64,000 bases of DNA from Methanofastidiosum methylothiophilum (GTDB taxonomy: Archaea; Methanobacteriota_B; Thermococci; Methanofastidiosales; Methanofastidiosaceae): positions 1-64,000 of the forward strand of contig LNJE01000004.1 in NCBI GenBank assembly GCA_001587635.1. The letters run 5' to 3'. Positions 8,333 to 17,459 of this stretch are shown here, piece after piece. Each line of letters starts with the position of its first letter. The first letter of the stretch is position 1. The notes beneath the pieces are model-generated. The model worked only from the letters and a program-made list of their open reading frames with translations. It had not been told where the DNA came from and made no database searches. A program made the translations under genes and the position numbers.

Positions 8333-9595
8333 ATGAGAACGAATAAAGAGCTCTTTGAAGAATCTAAAAAATATCTTTGTGGCGGAGTTAATAGTCCTGT
8401 TAGGGCCATAAAACCCTACCCTTTTTTTACAGAAAGGGCCAAAGGGGCAATGCTATTAGACGTTGAAGGAAAAAGTTACATCGATTACTGCTTATGCTAT
8501 GGTCCGATGATGTTGGGGCACAAAAACCCAGAAATTATTGATTCTGTGAAACATCAACTTGAAAAAGGAACTTTATTTGGTACCCCTACTGAAAATGAAA
8601 TTATCTTTGCAAAAAGATTATCCCAAGTTATACCTAATGTAGAAAAAATAAGATGTGTTAGTACTGGTACCGAAGCTACTATGAGCGCTGTAAGACTTGC
8701 GAGAGGGATAACTGGAAGGCAAAAGATAGTAAAATTTGATGGAGGATTTCATGGGGCTCATGATACAGTATTAGTAAAAGCTGGATCTGGTGTAGTAACT
8801 ACTACAATTCCTGGTTCAAAAGGTATTCCAGAGGTATCTATAAAAAACACTGTTTCTATAAATTTTAATGACATAGAAGCATTATCTTCTGTAATTGAAA
8901 AGAGGGATGTGGCGGGAATTATAATAGAGCCAATAATGGCAAATATTGGTTGTATCCTGCCAGAAAAAGGTTATCTAAAAGAAGTAAAAAGAATTGCAAA
9001 ACAAAACGAAACATTATTGATTATGGACGAAGTTATCACTGGATTTAGAGTAAGCCTTGGGGGGGCACAAGAATATTTCAAGGTAAATGGGGATATTATT
9101 ACAATGGGAAAAATAATAGGTGGAGGATTCCCATTGGCTGCATTTGGAGGAAAACGAAAAATAATGAATGAAATATCCCCTGAAGGACAAGTATATAATG
9201 CGGGCACATTTAATGGAAATCCCGTTTCCATAGCTGCAGGATTAAAAACCTTAGATATTCTTGAAAGAAAGGATACGTACTCGGGAATAAAAAAAATGAC
9301 TGAAAAGATTATGGACGGTATTTATGATATGACTTCAAAATTGAAAATCGCACTATATGGTGCCCCTGGAATGTTTTGCTTATACTTTGGAGTAGATGAA
9401 GTTAAAAATTATGATGATGCTAAAAAATCAAACACTGAAATGTTTAAAAGGTTTCATAAGGAGTTAATGAAAAGAGGTGTTTTTTTACCTCCTTCACAAT
9501 TTGAATGTAACTTTTTATCTATAAATCATGATGAGCAAGTGATAGATAAAACTTTAGATATTATGACCTCTGCGTTAAATTCGATTAAAAGATGA
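8333..9595 (+). CDS. hemL: Glutamate-1-semialdehyde 2,1-aminomutase
   Basis: PLP-dependent enzyme (420 aa, usual length) making 5-aminolevulinate from glutamate-1-semialdehyde in the C5 tetrapyrrole route. Visible: GGVNSPVRA at the N-terminus, STGTEATMSAVRLARG (about 107-122), DEVITGFR with the PLP-pyridine Asp (about 232), and MGKIIGGGFPLAAFGG containing the Schiff-base Lys (about 261). The start ATG follows AAGGAG. It lies seven bases before hemC, in a cluster leading to uroporphyrinogen III. Genes for glutamyl-tRNA reductase and HemB are not in this window. Confidence 0.95.
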   Translation: MRTNKELFEESKKYLCGGVNSPVRAIKPYPFFTERAKGAMLLDVEGKSYIDYCLCYGPMMLGHKNPEIIDSVKHQLEKGTLFGTPTENEIIFAKRLSQVIPNVEKIRCVSTGTEATMSAVRLARGITGRQKIVKFDGGFHGAHDTVLVKAGSGVVTTTIPGSKGIPEVSIKNTVSINFNDIEALSSVIEKRDVAGIIIEPIMANIGCILPEKGYLKEVKRIAKQNETLLIMDEVITGFRVSLGGAQEYFKVNGDIITMGKIIGGGFPLAAFGGKRKIMNEISPEGQVYNAGTFNGNPVSIAAGLKTLDILERKDTYSGIKKMTEKIMDGIYDMTSKLKIALYGAPGMFCLYFGVDEVKNYDDAKKSNTEMFKRFHKELMKRGVFLPPSQFECNFLSINHDEQVIDKTLDIMTSALNSIKR

Positions 9596-9602
9596 GATTA
9601 AA

Positions 9603-10499
9603 ATGAAGCTTATTTGCGGAACAAGAGGATCAAGATTGGCTGTAACTCAAACTGATGAAGCCATTAATACTTTACGTAAAAAAAATAAAATAGAAGTAGA
9701 AAAAAAAATAATAAAAACTAAAGGTGACCAAATTATTGATCTTCCCTTGCATAAGATAGGGGATAAAGGCTTATTTATAAAAGAGATAGATGATGCACTT
9801 ATCAATAATCAAATTGATTTTGCTATCCATTCCTTAAAAGATTACCCTACAGAAATCCTACCAGAGCTTGAAATCTGCGCAATAACAAAAAGAATGCCAC
9901 CCTATGATGCTATTGTCAGCTTTGAAAAATCAATAGAAGATCTCCCTGAAGGAGCCTCAGTCGGTACATCCTCTCTTAGAAGAAAATCAGAAATATTTAG
10001 AGTTAGACCAGACCTTAATCTTAAAGACATAAGGGGAAATTTGGATACAAGGATACGAAAACTAAAAGAAGGCCAGTATGATGCAATAATAATTGCAGAA
10101 GCAGGATTTAGAAGGGTATATGGAGAAATAAATCAAATTGAAGGTTATAATTTTTCTAGGATAAGCCAAGACATAATTATCCCGTCTCCAGGCCAGGGTG
10201 CTTTGGCTGTAGTGTGTAGAAAGGAAGATTCTAACTTAAAAGAAATATTAAAGAGTATTGATGACGAGAAAACTAGAGTTGAGACAACGATGGAAAGACA
10301 ATTTATGATTGATGTAGGGGGAGGGTGTAATCTACCCGTAGGTGCCCTTTCATTTATTATTGGAGATGAGATAGAACTCAAAGCATTTGTGGGTAATTTA
10401 GAGGGTACAAAATCTATCAGAGGCGAAATAAAAGGGAAAAAAGAAGAGTATATAAAATTAGCTAAAGAGCTTGCTAAAAGAATGAATATTGGAACGTGA
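9603..10499 (+). CDS. hemC: Hydroxymethylbilane synthase (porphobilinogen deaminase)
   Basis: HemC (298 aa) polymerises four porphobilinogens to hydroxymethylbilane. Recognised from TRGSRLAVTQTDEA at the start, HSLKDYPTE (about 75-84, with the catalytic-region Asp), SVGTSSLRRKSE (about 120), DIRGNLDTRIRKL and GQGALAVVCR. The Cys in GGGCNLPVGA (about 240) is the dipyrromethane cofactor attachment site. The 3' end overlaps the next gene by up to 11 bases, indicating co-translation. Confidence 0.95.
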   Translation: MKLICGTRGSRLAVTQTDEAINTLRKKNKIEVEKKIIKTKGDQIIDLPLHKIGDKGLFIKEIDDALINNQIDFAIHSLKDYPTEILPELEICAITKRMPPYDAIVSFEKSIEDLPEGASVGTSSLRRKSEIFRVRPDLNLKDIRGNLDTRIRKLKEGQYDAIIIAEAGFRRVYGEINQIEGYNFSRISQDIIIPSPGQGALAVVCRKEDSNLKEILKSIDDEKTRVETTMERQFMIDVGGGCNLPVGALSFIIGDEIELKAFVGNLEGTKSIRGEIKGKKEEYIKLAKELAKRMNIGT

Positions 10500-11925
10500 T
10501 CTTTTGGTTGTATATATAGTAGGGGCAGGCCCAGGTGATCCTAAATTAATTACTATTAAGGCCAATGAGCTAATCAGAAAAGCAGATGTTATATTATATG
10601 ACAAACTTATAAGTATAGATCTACTTTCGCATTCCAAAAAAGATTGTATTAAAGTATATGTTGGAAAGAAGTCAGAAGGTTCAAGTCAATTACAAGATGA
10701 GATAAATGAAGAGCTATACAAATATGGAAAAATGTATGATGTCGTTGTTAGACTAAAAGGCGGGGATCCCTATATTTTTGGAAGAGGTGCAGAAGAAGCA
10801 ATGTACCTCTACGAAAGAAACATACCATTTGAGATCATTCCCGGCATTTCATCTACAGTGTCCTGTCCTATGTATGCGGGTATTCCTCTTTCGTACAGAG
10901 AATCAAACTCATCCTTTGCCTTTTTAACAGGTCATGAGGCAGAAAATAAATCATTTAGTATCAACTGGGAAAGACTTCCTGACACATTAGTTATTGTAAT
11001 GGGTGTAAAAAATAGGGATCTAATAGCTAAAAATTTGATTAATGCTGGATTTGATCCAAAAACACCTGTTGCCATAATTAAAAACGGAACAACGTTACTA
11101 CAAGAGACAACAATTTGTGATTTAGGAAGTCTAGGAACAACTCCAGCCGAGCCTCCTTCTGTGATATTTGTAGGAAAAAATGTTTTGTTGAGGGATAAGC
11201 TCGATTTTTTTCAGAAAAAGTTATCTTTAATTAAAAATAAAGATATATTTGTTTCAAGAGAGAGTGGAAACGAACTAGAGATTATGAAAAAAAATGGGGC
11301 CAATGTATATGCATACTCACTTATTGAAATAGTCAATATTGATTTTAAAGTTCCTAATTTGTCTGACTATGACGTTATAGTGCTTACAAGTGCAACAGGT
11401 GTTGATAGACTTGAAAGCATCAGCTTGCCTAAAGATAAAGAGTATTACACCATCGGTCCAAAAACTGAAGAAAAGTTAATTGAAAAGGGCATATACCCTA
11501 GAATACCTGAAAAATATAATTCAAAAGAGCTTACAAAATTTATGATATCTGAATTCAAAGATAGAAAAAAAATTTTGACTCTAAGGTCTCAGGAAGCTCT
11601 TGGGTATTTAGAGGAGAAATTAAGTGAATTTCATGAGGTCACAAGAGTGAATACATATAAATTGAAACTGAAGGACGAAGTTCCAGAGAAAACAGAGTTT
11701 GACGTTGCGTTTATTACGAGCTCTTCAAATGCAAAGGCATTTAAAAAAATGGGAATTAACGCGGAAATAGTTGTATCAATAGGTCCTGAAACAAGTAATG
11801 AATTAAGAAAAAATGGAATTAATCCTTTAATTGAGGCTGATAATCATACTCTTTCGGGAATGCTTGAATCATTATTAGATTATCTTTTTAGAGGTGGTAA
11901 TTTTGGCAAAGATAAAAGATCCTAA
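10489..11925 (+). CDS. cobA-hemD: Uroporphyrinogen-III C-methyltransferase / uroporphyrinogen-III synthase fusion
   Basis: Two-domain protein (up to 478 aa). Residues about 8-240 are a SUMT methyltransferase: VGAGPGDPKLITIKA, RLKGGDPYIFGRGAEE, PGISSTVSCPMYAGIPLSYR and VIVMGVKN. Residues about 250-478 resemble uroporphyrinogen-III synthase (weakly conserved; VLTSATGVDRL and ITSSSNAKAF are typical). Together they convert hydroxymethylbilane to uroporphyrinogen III and methylate it to precorrin-2, the branch point to siroheme, cobamides and F430. Start is uncertain: TTG at 10489 overlaps hemC, and TTG at 10504 is an alternative just before the conserved core. The fusion puts successive steps in one chain. 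Confidence 0.88.
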   Translation: MERDLLVVYIVGAGPGDPKLITIKANELIRKADVILYDKLISIDLLSHSKKDCIKVYVGKKSEGSSQLQDEINEELYKYGKMYDVVVRLKGGDPYIFGRGAEEAMYLYERNIPFEIIPGISSTVSCPMYAGIPLSYRESNSSFAFLTGHEAENKSFSINWERLPDTLVIVMGVKNRDLIAKNLINAGFDPKTPVAIIKNGTTLLQETTICDLGSLGTTPAEPPSVIFVGKNVLLRDKLDFFQKKLSLIKNKDIFVSRESGNELEIMKKNGANVYAYSLIEIVNIDFKVPNLSDYDVIVLTSATGVDRLESISLPKDKEYYTIGPKTEEKLIEKGIYPRIPEKYNSKELTKFMISEFKDRKKILTLRSQEALGYLEEKLSEFHEVTRVNTYKLKLKDEVPEKTEFDVAFITSSSNAKAFKKMGINAEIVVSIGPETSNELRKNGINPLIEADNHTLSGMLESLLDYLFRGGNFGKDKRS

Positions 11926-12415
11926 AAATATTGGAATAGTTGCAGTATTTTCTGCACTTGCATTTGTTGCAACTAGATTCATACAGATCCCAATTCTTCA
12001 AACAGGGGGGTATCTAAATTTTGGGGAGGCTATAATATATATTGCAGCTATATTTTTTGGACCTTTCGTGGGGGGGCTTGTTGGCGCTATAGGGCCAGCT
12101 CTAGCGGATATTACATCCCCATACGCAGCCTTTGCACCCTTTACATTATTAATAAAAGGTATTGAAGGATTTATCGTAGGCAAAATAGCTTCAACTAATC
12201 CAAAAAATATGAATAAACTTTTAGGGATACTAATTGGTGGAAGTGTAATGATCATTGGGTACTATATTGTAGAAATATTAGTGTTTTTAATACCCTCCCC
12301 AATTGCCCTTATAGAGATTCCATTCAATGTATTGCAAGTTATAGTTGGTGGAACAATAGCTATGATTGCTACTAAAACATTAAAAAATAGTATAGAAGAG
12401 ATAATGCATAGGTAG
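11903..12415 (+). CDS. ECF-type transporter substrate-binding (S) component
   Basis: Integral membrane protein (about 170 aa) with five or six hydrophobic helices and the ECF S-component look: AVFSALAFVATRF at the first helix, GYLNFGEAIIYIAAIFFGPFVGGLVGAIGPALADI, then FTLLIKGIEGFIVGKIA. ECF S proteins capture vitamins or their precursors and use a separate energising module, not present here. The TTG at 11903 is preferred because GAGGTGG sits six bases ahead; a GTG at 11894 lies within that site. It overlaps the cobA-hemD 3' end, so a tetrapyrrole- or cofactor-related substrate is possible (inference). Confidence 0.75.
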   Translation: MAKIKDPKNIGIVAVFSALAFVATRFIQIPILQTGGYLNFGEAIIYIAAIFFGPFVGGLVGAIGPALADITSPYAAFAPFTLLIKGIEGFIVGKIASTNPKNMNKLLGILIGGSVMIIGYYIVEILVFLIPSPIALIEIPFNVLQVIVGGTIAMIATKTLKNSIEEIMHR

Positions 12416-12416
12416 T

Positions 12417-12983
12417 ATGAAAGACAAATCAAGATATCTTAGAGATTTAAGAAAAATGATTCAAGATGGAGAAGTTGATCTTAGGATAATTGACACATTA
12501 AATATTCTAAATTCTAAAGAAGACTATTATACAACTTCAAGTTGTGCGGGAAGAATAATTCTTATTGAACTTGAAGAGATAGGAGGAAAAAAGAGCTCTA
12601 ACTTTATTTTCAAAAGTCATGAGAAAGTCGATTATAAAGATATTTGGAAAATTATTAAGGAGTATACTGGCGCAAAAATGATTTTTCTGATAGTAAATTC
12701 TTCCATTATTCACGTAGTATGTAAAGATCTAGAGTCTGCTAAAAAACTAATTAATATTTCAAAAGAGTCAGGATTTAAATACTCTTCAATATTTTCATTA
12801 AGTGACAAAATAATTGTCGAGATACGATCAACGGAAAAAATGGATATACCTCTTGTGAAAAACGGTGTAGTCTATCCTAGTGAAGACTATTTGGTAGTAA
12901 TGATTGATATAGCAAATCAATTACTTGAACGAATCAAAAAGAAGATAGAAAAGTTAAATGAGAATTTAAGAAATATTAAATAA
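12417..12983 (+). CDS. taw3: tRNA wybutosine-synthesis methyltransferase Taw3 (TYW3-like)
   Basis: A 188-residue homologue of TYW3/Taw3, the SAM-dependent N4-methyltransferase acting on the wyosine derivative at position 37 of tRNA-Phe. Recognised from NSKEDYYTTSSCAGRIILIE (about 30-50), VNSSIIHVVCKDLESAKKLI (about 97-117), and VEIRSTEKMDIPLVKNG (about 133-150). The ATG lies one base after the stop of the ECF gene. It is the last plus-strand gene before the convergent Ehb operon. Confidence 0.88.
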   Translation: MKDKSRYLRDLRKMIQDGEVDLRIIDTLNILNSKEDYYTTSSCAGRIILIELEEIGGKKSSNFIFKSHEKVDYKDIWKIIKEYTGAKMIFLIVNSSIIHVVCKDLESAKKLINISKESGFKYSSIFSLSDKIIVEIRSTEKMDIPLVKNGVVYPSEDYLVVMIDIANQLLERIKKKIEKLNENLRNIK

Positions 12984-12995
12984 AATAAAATATAT

Positions 12996-13307
12996 TTATT
13001 TTTTAGTTGCTTTTTTCTTTTTTGGTATATCATAGCTTAGGTCTTTTAATTTATCTGTTTTTACAATGGCTTTGACTTTCTCAAGGGCTGAAATCAACGA
13101 TTCATCGCTCTTCATTCGATATACGACAACTCCAAGCTGCTCGTAGCTTTTGACTACGTCTTCATTATACACTGGAATATCTATTTTAATTGGTTCATCG
13201 GTTGGATTTCCAACAATTAAATCCCTGTACCCAAGCTTTGCAACATTCTCTACAATATATCCGCCCATGTTCTGGACATCTTTAGGGAAAAGTATGAACT
13301 TAGCCAT
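12996..13307 (-). CDS. ehbP: Energy-converting hydrogenase B subunit P
   Basis: Small soluble protein (103 aa) with KFILFPKDVQNMGGYIVENV and NPTDEPIKIDIPVYNEDVV, close to the methanogen EhbP signature. It is the last gene of the hydrogenase operon, directly after the ehbO anchor subunit, the same place EhbP has in methanogen ehb operons (established knowledge). The C-terminal tail is Lys-rich (PKKKKATKK). Its biochemical role is not known; it is probably peripheral to the cytoplasmic arm. Confidence 0.8.
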   Translation of the reverse strand: MAKFILFPKDVQNMGGYIVENVAKLGYRDLIVGNPTDEPIKIDIPVYNEDVVKSYEQLGVVVYRMKSDESLISALEKVKAIVKTDKLKDLSYDIPKKKKATKK

Positions 13308-14363
13308 TTAAATCACCATTATAAGTGACACTACCATTGCAAGAAATCCAATGGCAGTAAAGCCCATTGAAACTGGATATACTTGCTTGAAGGTAAATAT
13401 AGGTGAGAACGCAGATACTACAGAGAATAATATCGGCATTATCAAGCATAAAACACAATGTACAATAAGTAGTGGTAAATTTAGTGTTGGTGGGAGCCCA
13501 ATAAATATTGTTATGAAAATACTTGATAATACGAATAGAATTGCTTCTCTCATTAAGTAATATCCACCTCTTGCCCATGATGCGTATTCTAAAGAAGGCC
13601 CTTCAATTACATCCGACTTAGCTTTTTCAATACTAAAAGGGTATTCGTTTAGCATCATTAGGTAACCTATGAAATAAACAAATGCTGCCAATAATCCTGG
13701 AAGGGTAAATAATATTGGTTTCAAGGCAAAAATCTTTTCAAGATATAGCAGATCAATAACTCCTCCTGGGAAGATTAGTGTACTATCAAATCCTTGGTAG
13801 GCCACTATATCTGAGAAATTAATAGATTTAGCAAGTATTACTGGTACAAACATTGCAACGTACATAGGAAACGACCCGATTGTAATCATCTTAAATGCTC
13901 TTAATACACTCTGTTGTTCAAAGAATCTGCGGTATTCCCCTTTCATTACTGCTCCTTTTACCTGATCTGCATATGGCATTGAAACTGACAAGATAGACCT
14001 AGAAAAGCTACCCATGGCCATAAACAAGAATTCTATTACTTTTAGTAAACCAACAACTGCGACAACAGTTCCTAGTGTATTTACTACCCACCATTCAGGG
14101 GTTGTAAACAAAACTGCAAAGAACATAACAAATACCCCAATTATAGGCAAACTGTGAAATAAGCGTGGCATTGGAGAGTTTGGCTGAATTTTTTCTTTGT
14201 AAATAAACTTAAGAACTGCCCAAAATCCTGGTGTTAATATGGGTGGGCCTATCCTTTGCTGTATTCTAGCCTGAACTTTCCTTTCTAGCCCAGGTATGAT
14301 AAATCCAGTAATCAAAGCTGCAAATGGGATAAGTAATGTTGCAAGTATAAATTCAATCATCAT
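13308..14363 (-). CDS. ehbO: Energy-converting hydrogenase B subunit O (NuoH-like membrane anchor)
   Basis: Integral membrane protein (351 aa) of the NuoH/EchB/MbhM class that anchors the hydrogenase module and links it to the ion channel. Helix-rich throughout. Conserved features include GLERKVQARIQQRIGPP (about 25-41), followed by KFIYKEKIQP, the charged loop with EYPFSIEKAKSDVIEGPSLEY (about 235-255), which resembles the NuoH quinone-site loop, and several Glu and Lys residues in membrane regions. Its ATG overlaps the end of ehbN. Confidence 0.9.
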   Translation of the reverse strand: MMIEFILATLLIPFAALITGFIIPGLERKVQARIQQRIGPPILTPGFWAVLKFIYKEKIQPNSPMPRLFHSLPIIGVFVMFFAVLFTTPEWWVVNTLGTVVAVVGLLKVIEFLFMAMGSFSRSILSVSMPYADQVKGAVMKGEYRRFFEQQSVLRAFKMITIGSFPMYVAMFVPVILAKSINFSDIVAYQGFDSTLIFPGGVIDLLYLEKIFALKPILFTLPGLLAAFVYFIGYLMMLNEYPFSIEKAKSDVIEGPSLEYASWARGGYYLMREAILFVLSSIFITIFIGLPPTLNLPLLIVHCVLCLIMPILFSVVSAFSPIFTFKQVYPVSMGFTAIGFLAMVVSLIMVI

Positions 14364-15550
14364 AGTCCCCTCCTAATTAAACTCTTTACCTCTTCTTCTG
14401 TAAATATTCTCTCCTTTCCATTTTCAACTACTATGGCTCTGTTAGTACATGCCAAACAAGGGTCACAACTTGCCATTGTAAGCATACCGTCAGTTAATTG
14501 ATCCCCTATGCAAGCAATTTCCATTGAAGCCATGGCGGTCAGAGTAGGAGTTCTGTTTTGGTAGTTCCTTATTCTGCCAGTTTCATCTAGAGCCAAAGAG
14601 TCGTAAATTTCTCCTCTTGGAGCCTCAATGTAAGAAGTAGAAAACTTCATTTCTTTAAGTTGGAAACTTCTATCAGATATTGGGCCTGAAGGTAAAGACT
14701 CTAAAGCTTGTTTAATAATTTTAACTGATTCTATTGATTCAAGAGCTCTTGCAACTACTCTGTCTTTATTATCTCCATCATCAAGCACAATGACATTGAA
14801 GTCAAAGGTTTTGTATTCTTTCATTTTTTTTCTAAGATCAATATTAATGCCGCTTGCTCTTCCTGTTGGGCCAGGTGTAGCATATTTAATAGCTTCTTCC
14901 TTGGTAAGAACACCTGTGCCTTTTACTCTTGACATAATCAAAGAATCATTAATCACTCTATTTGCATAATCTCCTATTTTTATATCTAATTTGGACAATC
15001 TATTATGTAGTTCAGACATTCTAAATTCATCAATGTCACATCTTGGTCTGATTCCCCCTATAATTGGAACAGCATAATGGACCCTATTTCCGGATATGAT
15101 GTATAAAAGATCCATTACATCTTCTCTTAAAGTAAAGGCTCTCATGCACATTGTTTCATGACCTAATACCTCCATTGCATGTGCCAAATAAATTAAGTGA
15201 CTATGAAGCCTTTCAAGTTCAGCCATTATTACCCTTATATAGTCTGCCCGTTCTGGAACTTTAATTCTAAGTCCTCTTTCAACTGCTCTAGTGCCGTTCC
15301 AAAGGTGTATATGGGAACATATGCCGCAAATTCTTTCAGTGATAATAAGCCCTTTTTCAACAGGCATTCCCTCCATAATTCTTTCTATGCCTTTGTGGTA
15401 GGGATCGAGAGTAAGTTCACAATCTACAATTAATTCATCATTTACAAAAAATCTTGCACGATATGGTTCGAGCATTGCCGGATGTAAAAGCCCTACAGGA
15501 ACTTCTACCTCTGCGCTTTCTTTTCTTTCTTTTTCTCCCACCCTTATCAC
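14360..15550 (-). CDS. ehbN: [NiFe] hydrogenase large subunit, Ehb type
   Basis: Catalytic large subunit (396 aa) of an energy-converting [NiFe] hydrogenase. Both nickel-binding motifs are complete: RICGICSHIH near residue 72 and SCDPCLACTNR near residue 360. The active site is therefore likely functional, unlike the NuoD-like homologues that lose these Cys. There is no long C-terminal extension after DPCLAC beyond about 27 residues, so a protease-processed tail is not obvious. Start: GTG at 15550 lies within a strong GGAGAGGTGAT site, so GTG at 15541 may be the real start. It overlaps ehbM and ehbO. Confidence 0.93.
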   Translation of the reverse strand: MIRVGEKERKESAEVEVPVGLLHPAMLEPYRARFFVNDELIVDCELTLDPYHKGIERIMEGMPVEKGLIITERICGICSHIHLWNGTRAVERGLRIKVPERADYIRVIMAELERLHSHLIYLAHAMEVLGHETMCMRAFTLREDVMDLLYIISGNRVHYAVPIIGGIRPRCDIDEFRMSELHNRLSKLDIKIGDYANRVINDSLIMSRVKGTGVLTKEEAIKYATPGPTGRASGINIDLRKKMKEYKTFDFNVIVLDDGDNKDRVVARALESIESVKIIKQALESLPSGPISDRSFQLKEMKFSTSYIEAPRGEIYDSLALDETGRIRNYQNRTPTLTAMASMEIACIGDQLTDGMLTMASCDPCLACTNRAIVVENGKERIFTEEEVKSLIRRGL

Positions 15551-15990
15551 CTCTCCAATAGTAAAGGTATGCCTGCCGCAATACCTGCAATAATATCTTC
15601 GGGTCTAGCTGGGCAACCTGGTATATAGGCATCAACAGGGATTACTTCGTCGACCCTACAAAGTACCTCATCACTATCCCCAAGTTCTCCTCCAAAATCT
15701 TTGAATATGCCACATCGTACTCCACAGGAGCCGACTGCAGCAACAATTTTTGGTTCGGGTATTGCCTCATAAATCTTTTTTAAAGGTTCTATTGTTCTTC
15801 TTAAAACTGGACCAGTTACAGCTAATACATCAGCTTCTCTTGGATTCCAAGTTAGAATAACTTTATATTGTTCAAGATCATATCTTGGTGACCATGCAGC
15901 GTTTGCGACTTCAATATCACATCCATTGCATCCACCTGTGTAAAACAACATGACATGAATTGCATTTTTTCTTGAAATTTTCTTAAACAT
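15547..15990 (-). CDS. ehbM: [NiFe] hydrogenase small subunit, Ehb type (NuoB-like)
   Basis: Electron-transfer small subunit (147 aa) with the proximal [4Fe-4S] ligands visible as GGCNGCD (about 19-25), AVGSCGVRCG (about 85-95) and YIPGCPARPEDI (about 122-133). It passes electrons between the ferredoxin subunits and the nickel site in EhbN. The stop overlaps the predicted start region of ehbN by a few bases. Length is that of group 4 [NiFe] hydrogenase small subunits. Confidence 0.92.
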   Translation of the reverse strand: MFKKISRKNAIHVMLFYTGGCNGCDIEVANAAWSPRYDLEQYKVILTWNPREADVLAVTGPVLRRTIEPLKKIYEAIPEPKIVAAVGSCGVRCGIFKDFGGELGDSDEVLCRVDEVIPVDAYIPGCPARPEDIIAGIAAGIPLLLER

Positions 15991-15993
15991 TTT

Positions 15994-16479
15994 TTACACC
16001 TCTTCGAAAAATTTTGAGGAATCCTTAGCCATTATTTCCATGATTTCCTTAATTTTAGTTTCATTGAGTTTTATAGGCTCTTTAAGTAGTTTGGAAGGAT
16101 CAGCTTTAAACTCTCCAACTTCCCTTGGATGTATTGCTCCTGGCTTTCCATAGAATGCGTAAATAGGGCAGTTGTCATGGCACCAAAAACAATAAAGGCA
16201 TTTTAAAGGATCATATTTTGGAGTTTGTGTTTTTACATATCCTTTAACAATTTCAATTGGTTTCTCTAAAGGAATCATTTCAATTGCATCAACTGGACAA
16301 ATGTTTGCACATCCTCCACACCCTATACATGATTCATCATTAACGGCTTTTGGATAATTCACTTTGCCTTGAATTATTGAATTTTTAATTTCTTTACTTG
16401 TTACTCTATCAGCTGCAAAGAGTATTCTAAGGATATTTACATACATACCCTTAATGAATATCAAAAAAATGCTTTTCAT
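15994..16479 (-). CDS. ehbL: Ferredoxin-type subunit with two [4Fe-4S] clusters (EhbL-like)
   Basis: A 161-residue protein with two 4Fe-4S motifs, CIGCGGCANICP (about 51-62) and CLYCFWCHDNCP (about 93-104), and the NuoI-like order used in group 4 hydrogenases. It links the polyferredoxins to the small subunit. The N-terminal stretch (FLIFIKGMYVNILRILF) could lie along the membrane surface. The ATG shares one base with the stop of the preceding polyferredoxin gene. Confidence 0.87.
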   Translation of the reverse strand: MKSIFLIFIKGMYVNILRILFAADRVTSKEIKNSIIQGKVNYPKAVNDESCIGCGGCANICPVDAIEMIPLEKPIEIVKGYVKTQTPKYDPLKCLYCFWCHDNCPIYAFYGKPGAIHPREVGEFKADPSKLLKEPIKLNETKIKEIMEIMAKDSSKFFEEV

Positions 16480-17459
16480 TATTTAGACCTCCCGTTAATA
16501 GTTCTGTCCTCAAAGTCTGTCTGTACATTGATTGCATAAGCGGGACAAATGTTGTCACAAGCGCCACATCTAATACATTTATTCATATCAAAGACTAGTT
16601 TATTTGATTTGACGGATATCGCATTAGTTGGGCAAATCTTAACGCATTGTTCACACATTATACATAAATCATCATTGTAAGTTAAAGTTCCACCTTTAAT
16701 TTCTTTATGGTCTCTTGTTTTTCTTGGAAGACATTTAACAGGACAATATGCACCACATGTTTCACACATTACACATTTTTCAAGATTCACTTTAAATCCA
16801 TTTAAGTCGACTTCAATGCATTTAGTTGGACATACTTCTTTACAAATGCCACATTGTATGCAACCTTCGTGTTCTCCTTGCCATTCTCTATGATTTAGTG
16901 TAATAGCATCTTTCTTGCAAGCTGTTGTACATATACCACATACAATGCAGTGGCCAGTAAACATCTTTTCTCTTTCACTTCTCTTAATTTTTGTTGGACA
17001 AGCTTTAACACATAAGTCACAATTAATACACTTTATAGAATCAAATCTTATTCTTCCATCTTCCCATTTCAAAGCGTCAGTAGGACATGCTTCTACACAT
17101 AATCCACATTGATTACAATAATAGAGCTTTCTCTTTGAGTCGCCTTTAATTATTTTAGGCCTATGGTTTTCGATAATAATGGCATTATTGATACATTCTC
17201 TAACACAGGTATAACAAGAAACACATTTGCCGTAATCTATGAAGGAATTTTTAATTGCACCTACTGGACATACGTCCATACATACATCACAGTGTGTACA
17301 AACCCCGGGTGTTGCTTCATATTTAATAGCATTAGCTGGACAATAGTAAGTACATCTACCACATTTATCGCATCTCTTTTCGTCTATAGCTATGCTCAAG
17401 AGTTTTGCTTTACCCTTTGTCTGAACGGGCCCGCCATCTCTCTCTTTTTGCTTTGGCAT
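16479..17459 (-). CDS. ehbK: Polyferredoxin with ten 4Fe-4S motifs (EhbK-like)
   Basis: A 326-residue protein built almost wholly of ferredoxin repeats. Ten CxxCxxCxxxC motifs can be counted, the first at about residue 30 (CDKCGRCTYYCP) and the last near 299 (CIRCGACDNICP); two (third and sixth) have I or K instead of the usual Pro. It could hold up to ten [4Fe-4S] clusters as an electron wire for the hydrogenase. Its ATG overlaps the stop of the preceding ferredoxin gene (TAATG). Together the two ORFs carry about 14 motifs, as if a longer polyferredoxin were divided in two. Confidence 0.88.
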   Translation of the reverse strand: MPKQKERDGGPVQTKGKAKLLSIAIDEKRCDKCGRCTYYCPANAIKYEATPGVCTHCDVCMDVCPVGAIKNSFIDYGKCVSCYTCVRECINNAIIIENHRPKIIKGDSKRKLYYCNQCGLCVEACPTDALKWEDGRIRFDSIKCINCDLCVKACPTKIKRSEREKMFTGHCIVCGICTTACKKDAITLNHREWQGEHEGCIQCGICKEVCPTKCIEVDLNGFKVNLEKCVMCETCGAYCPVKCLPRKTRDHKEIKGGTLTYNDDLCIMCEQCVKICPTNAISVKSNKLVFDMNKCIRCGACDNICPAYAINVQTDFEDRTINGRSK

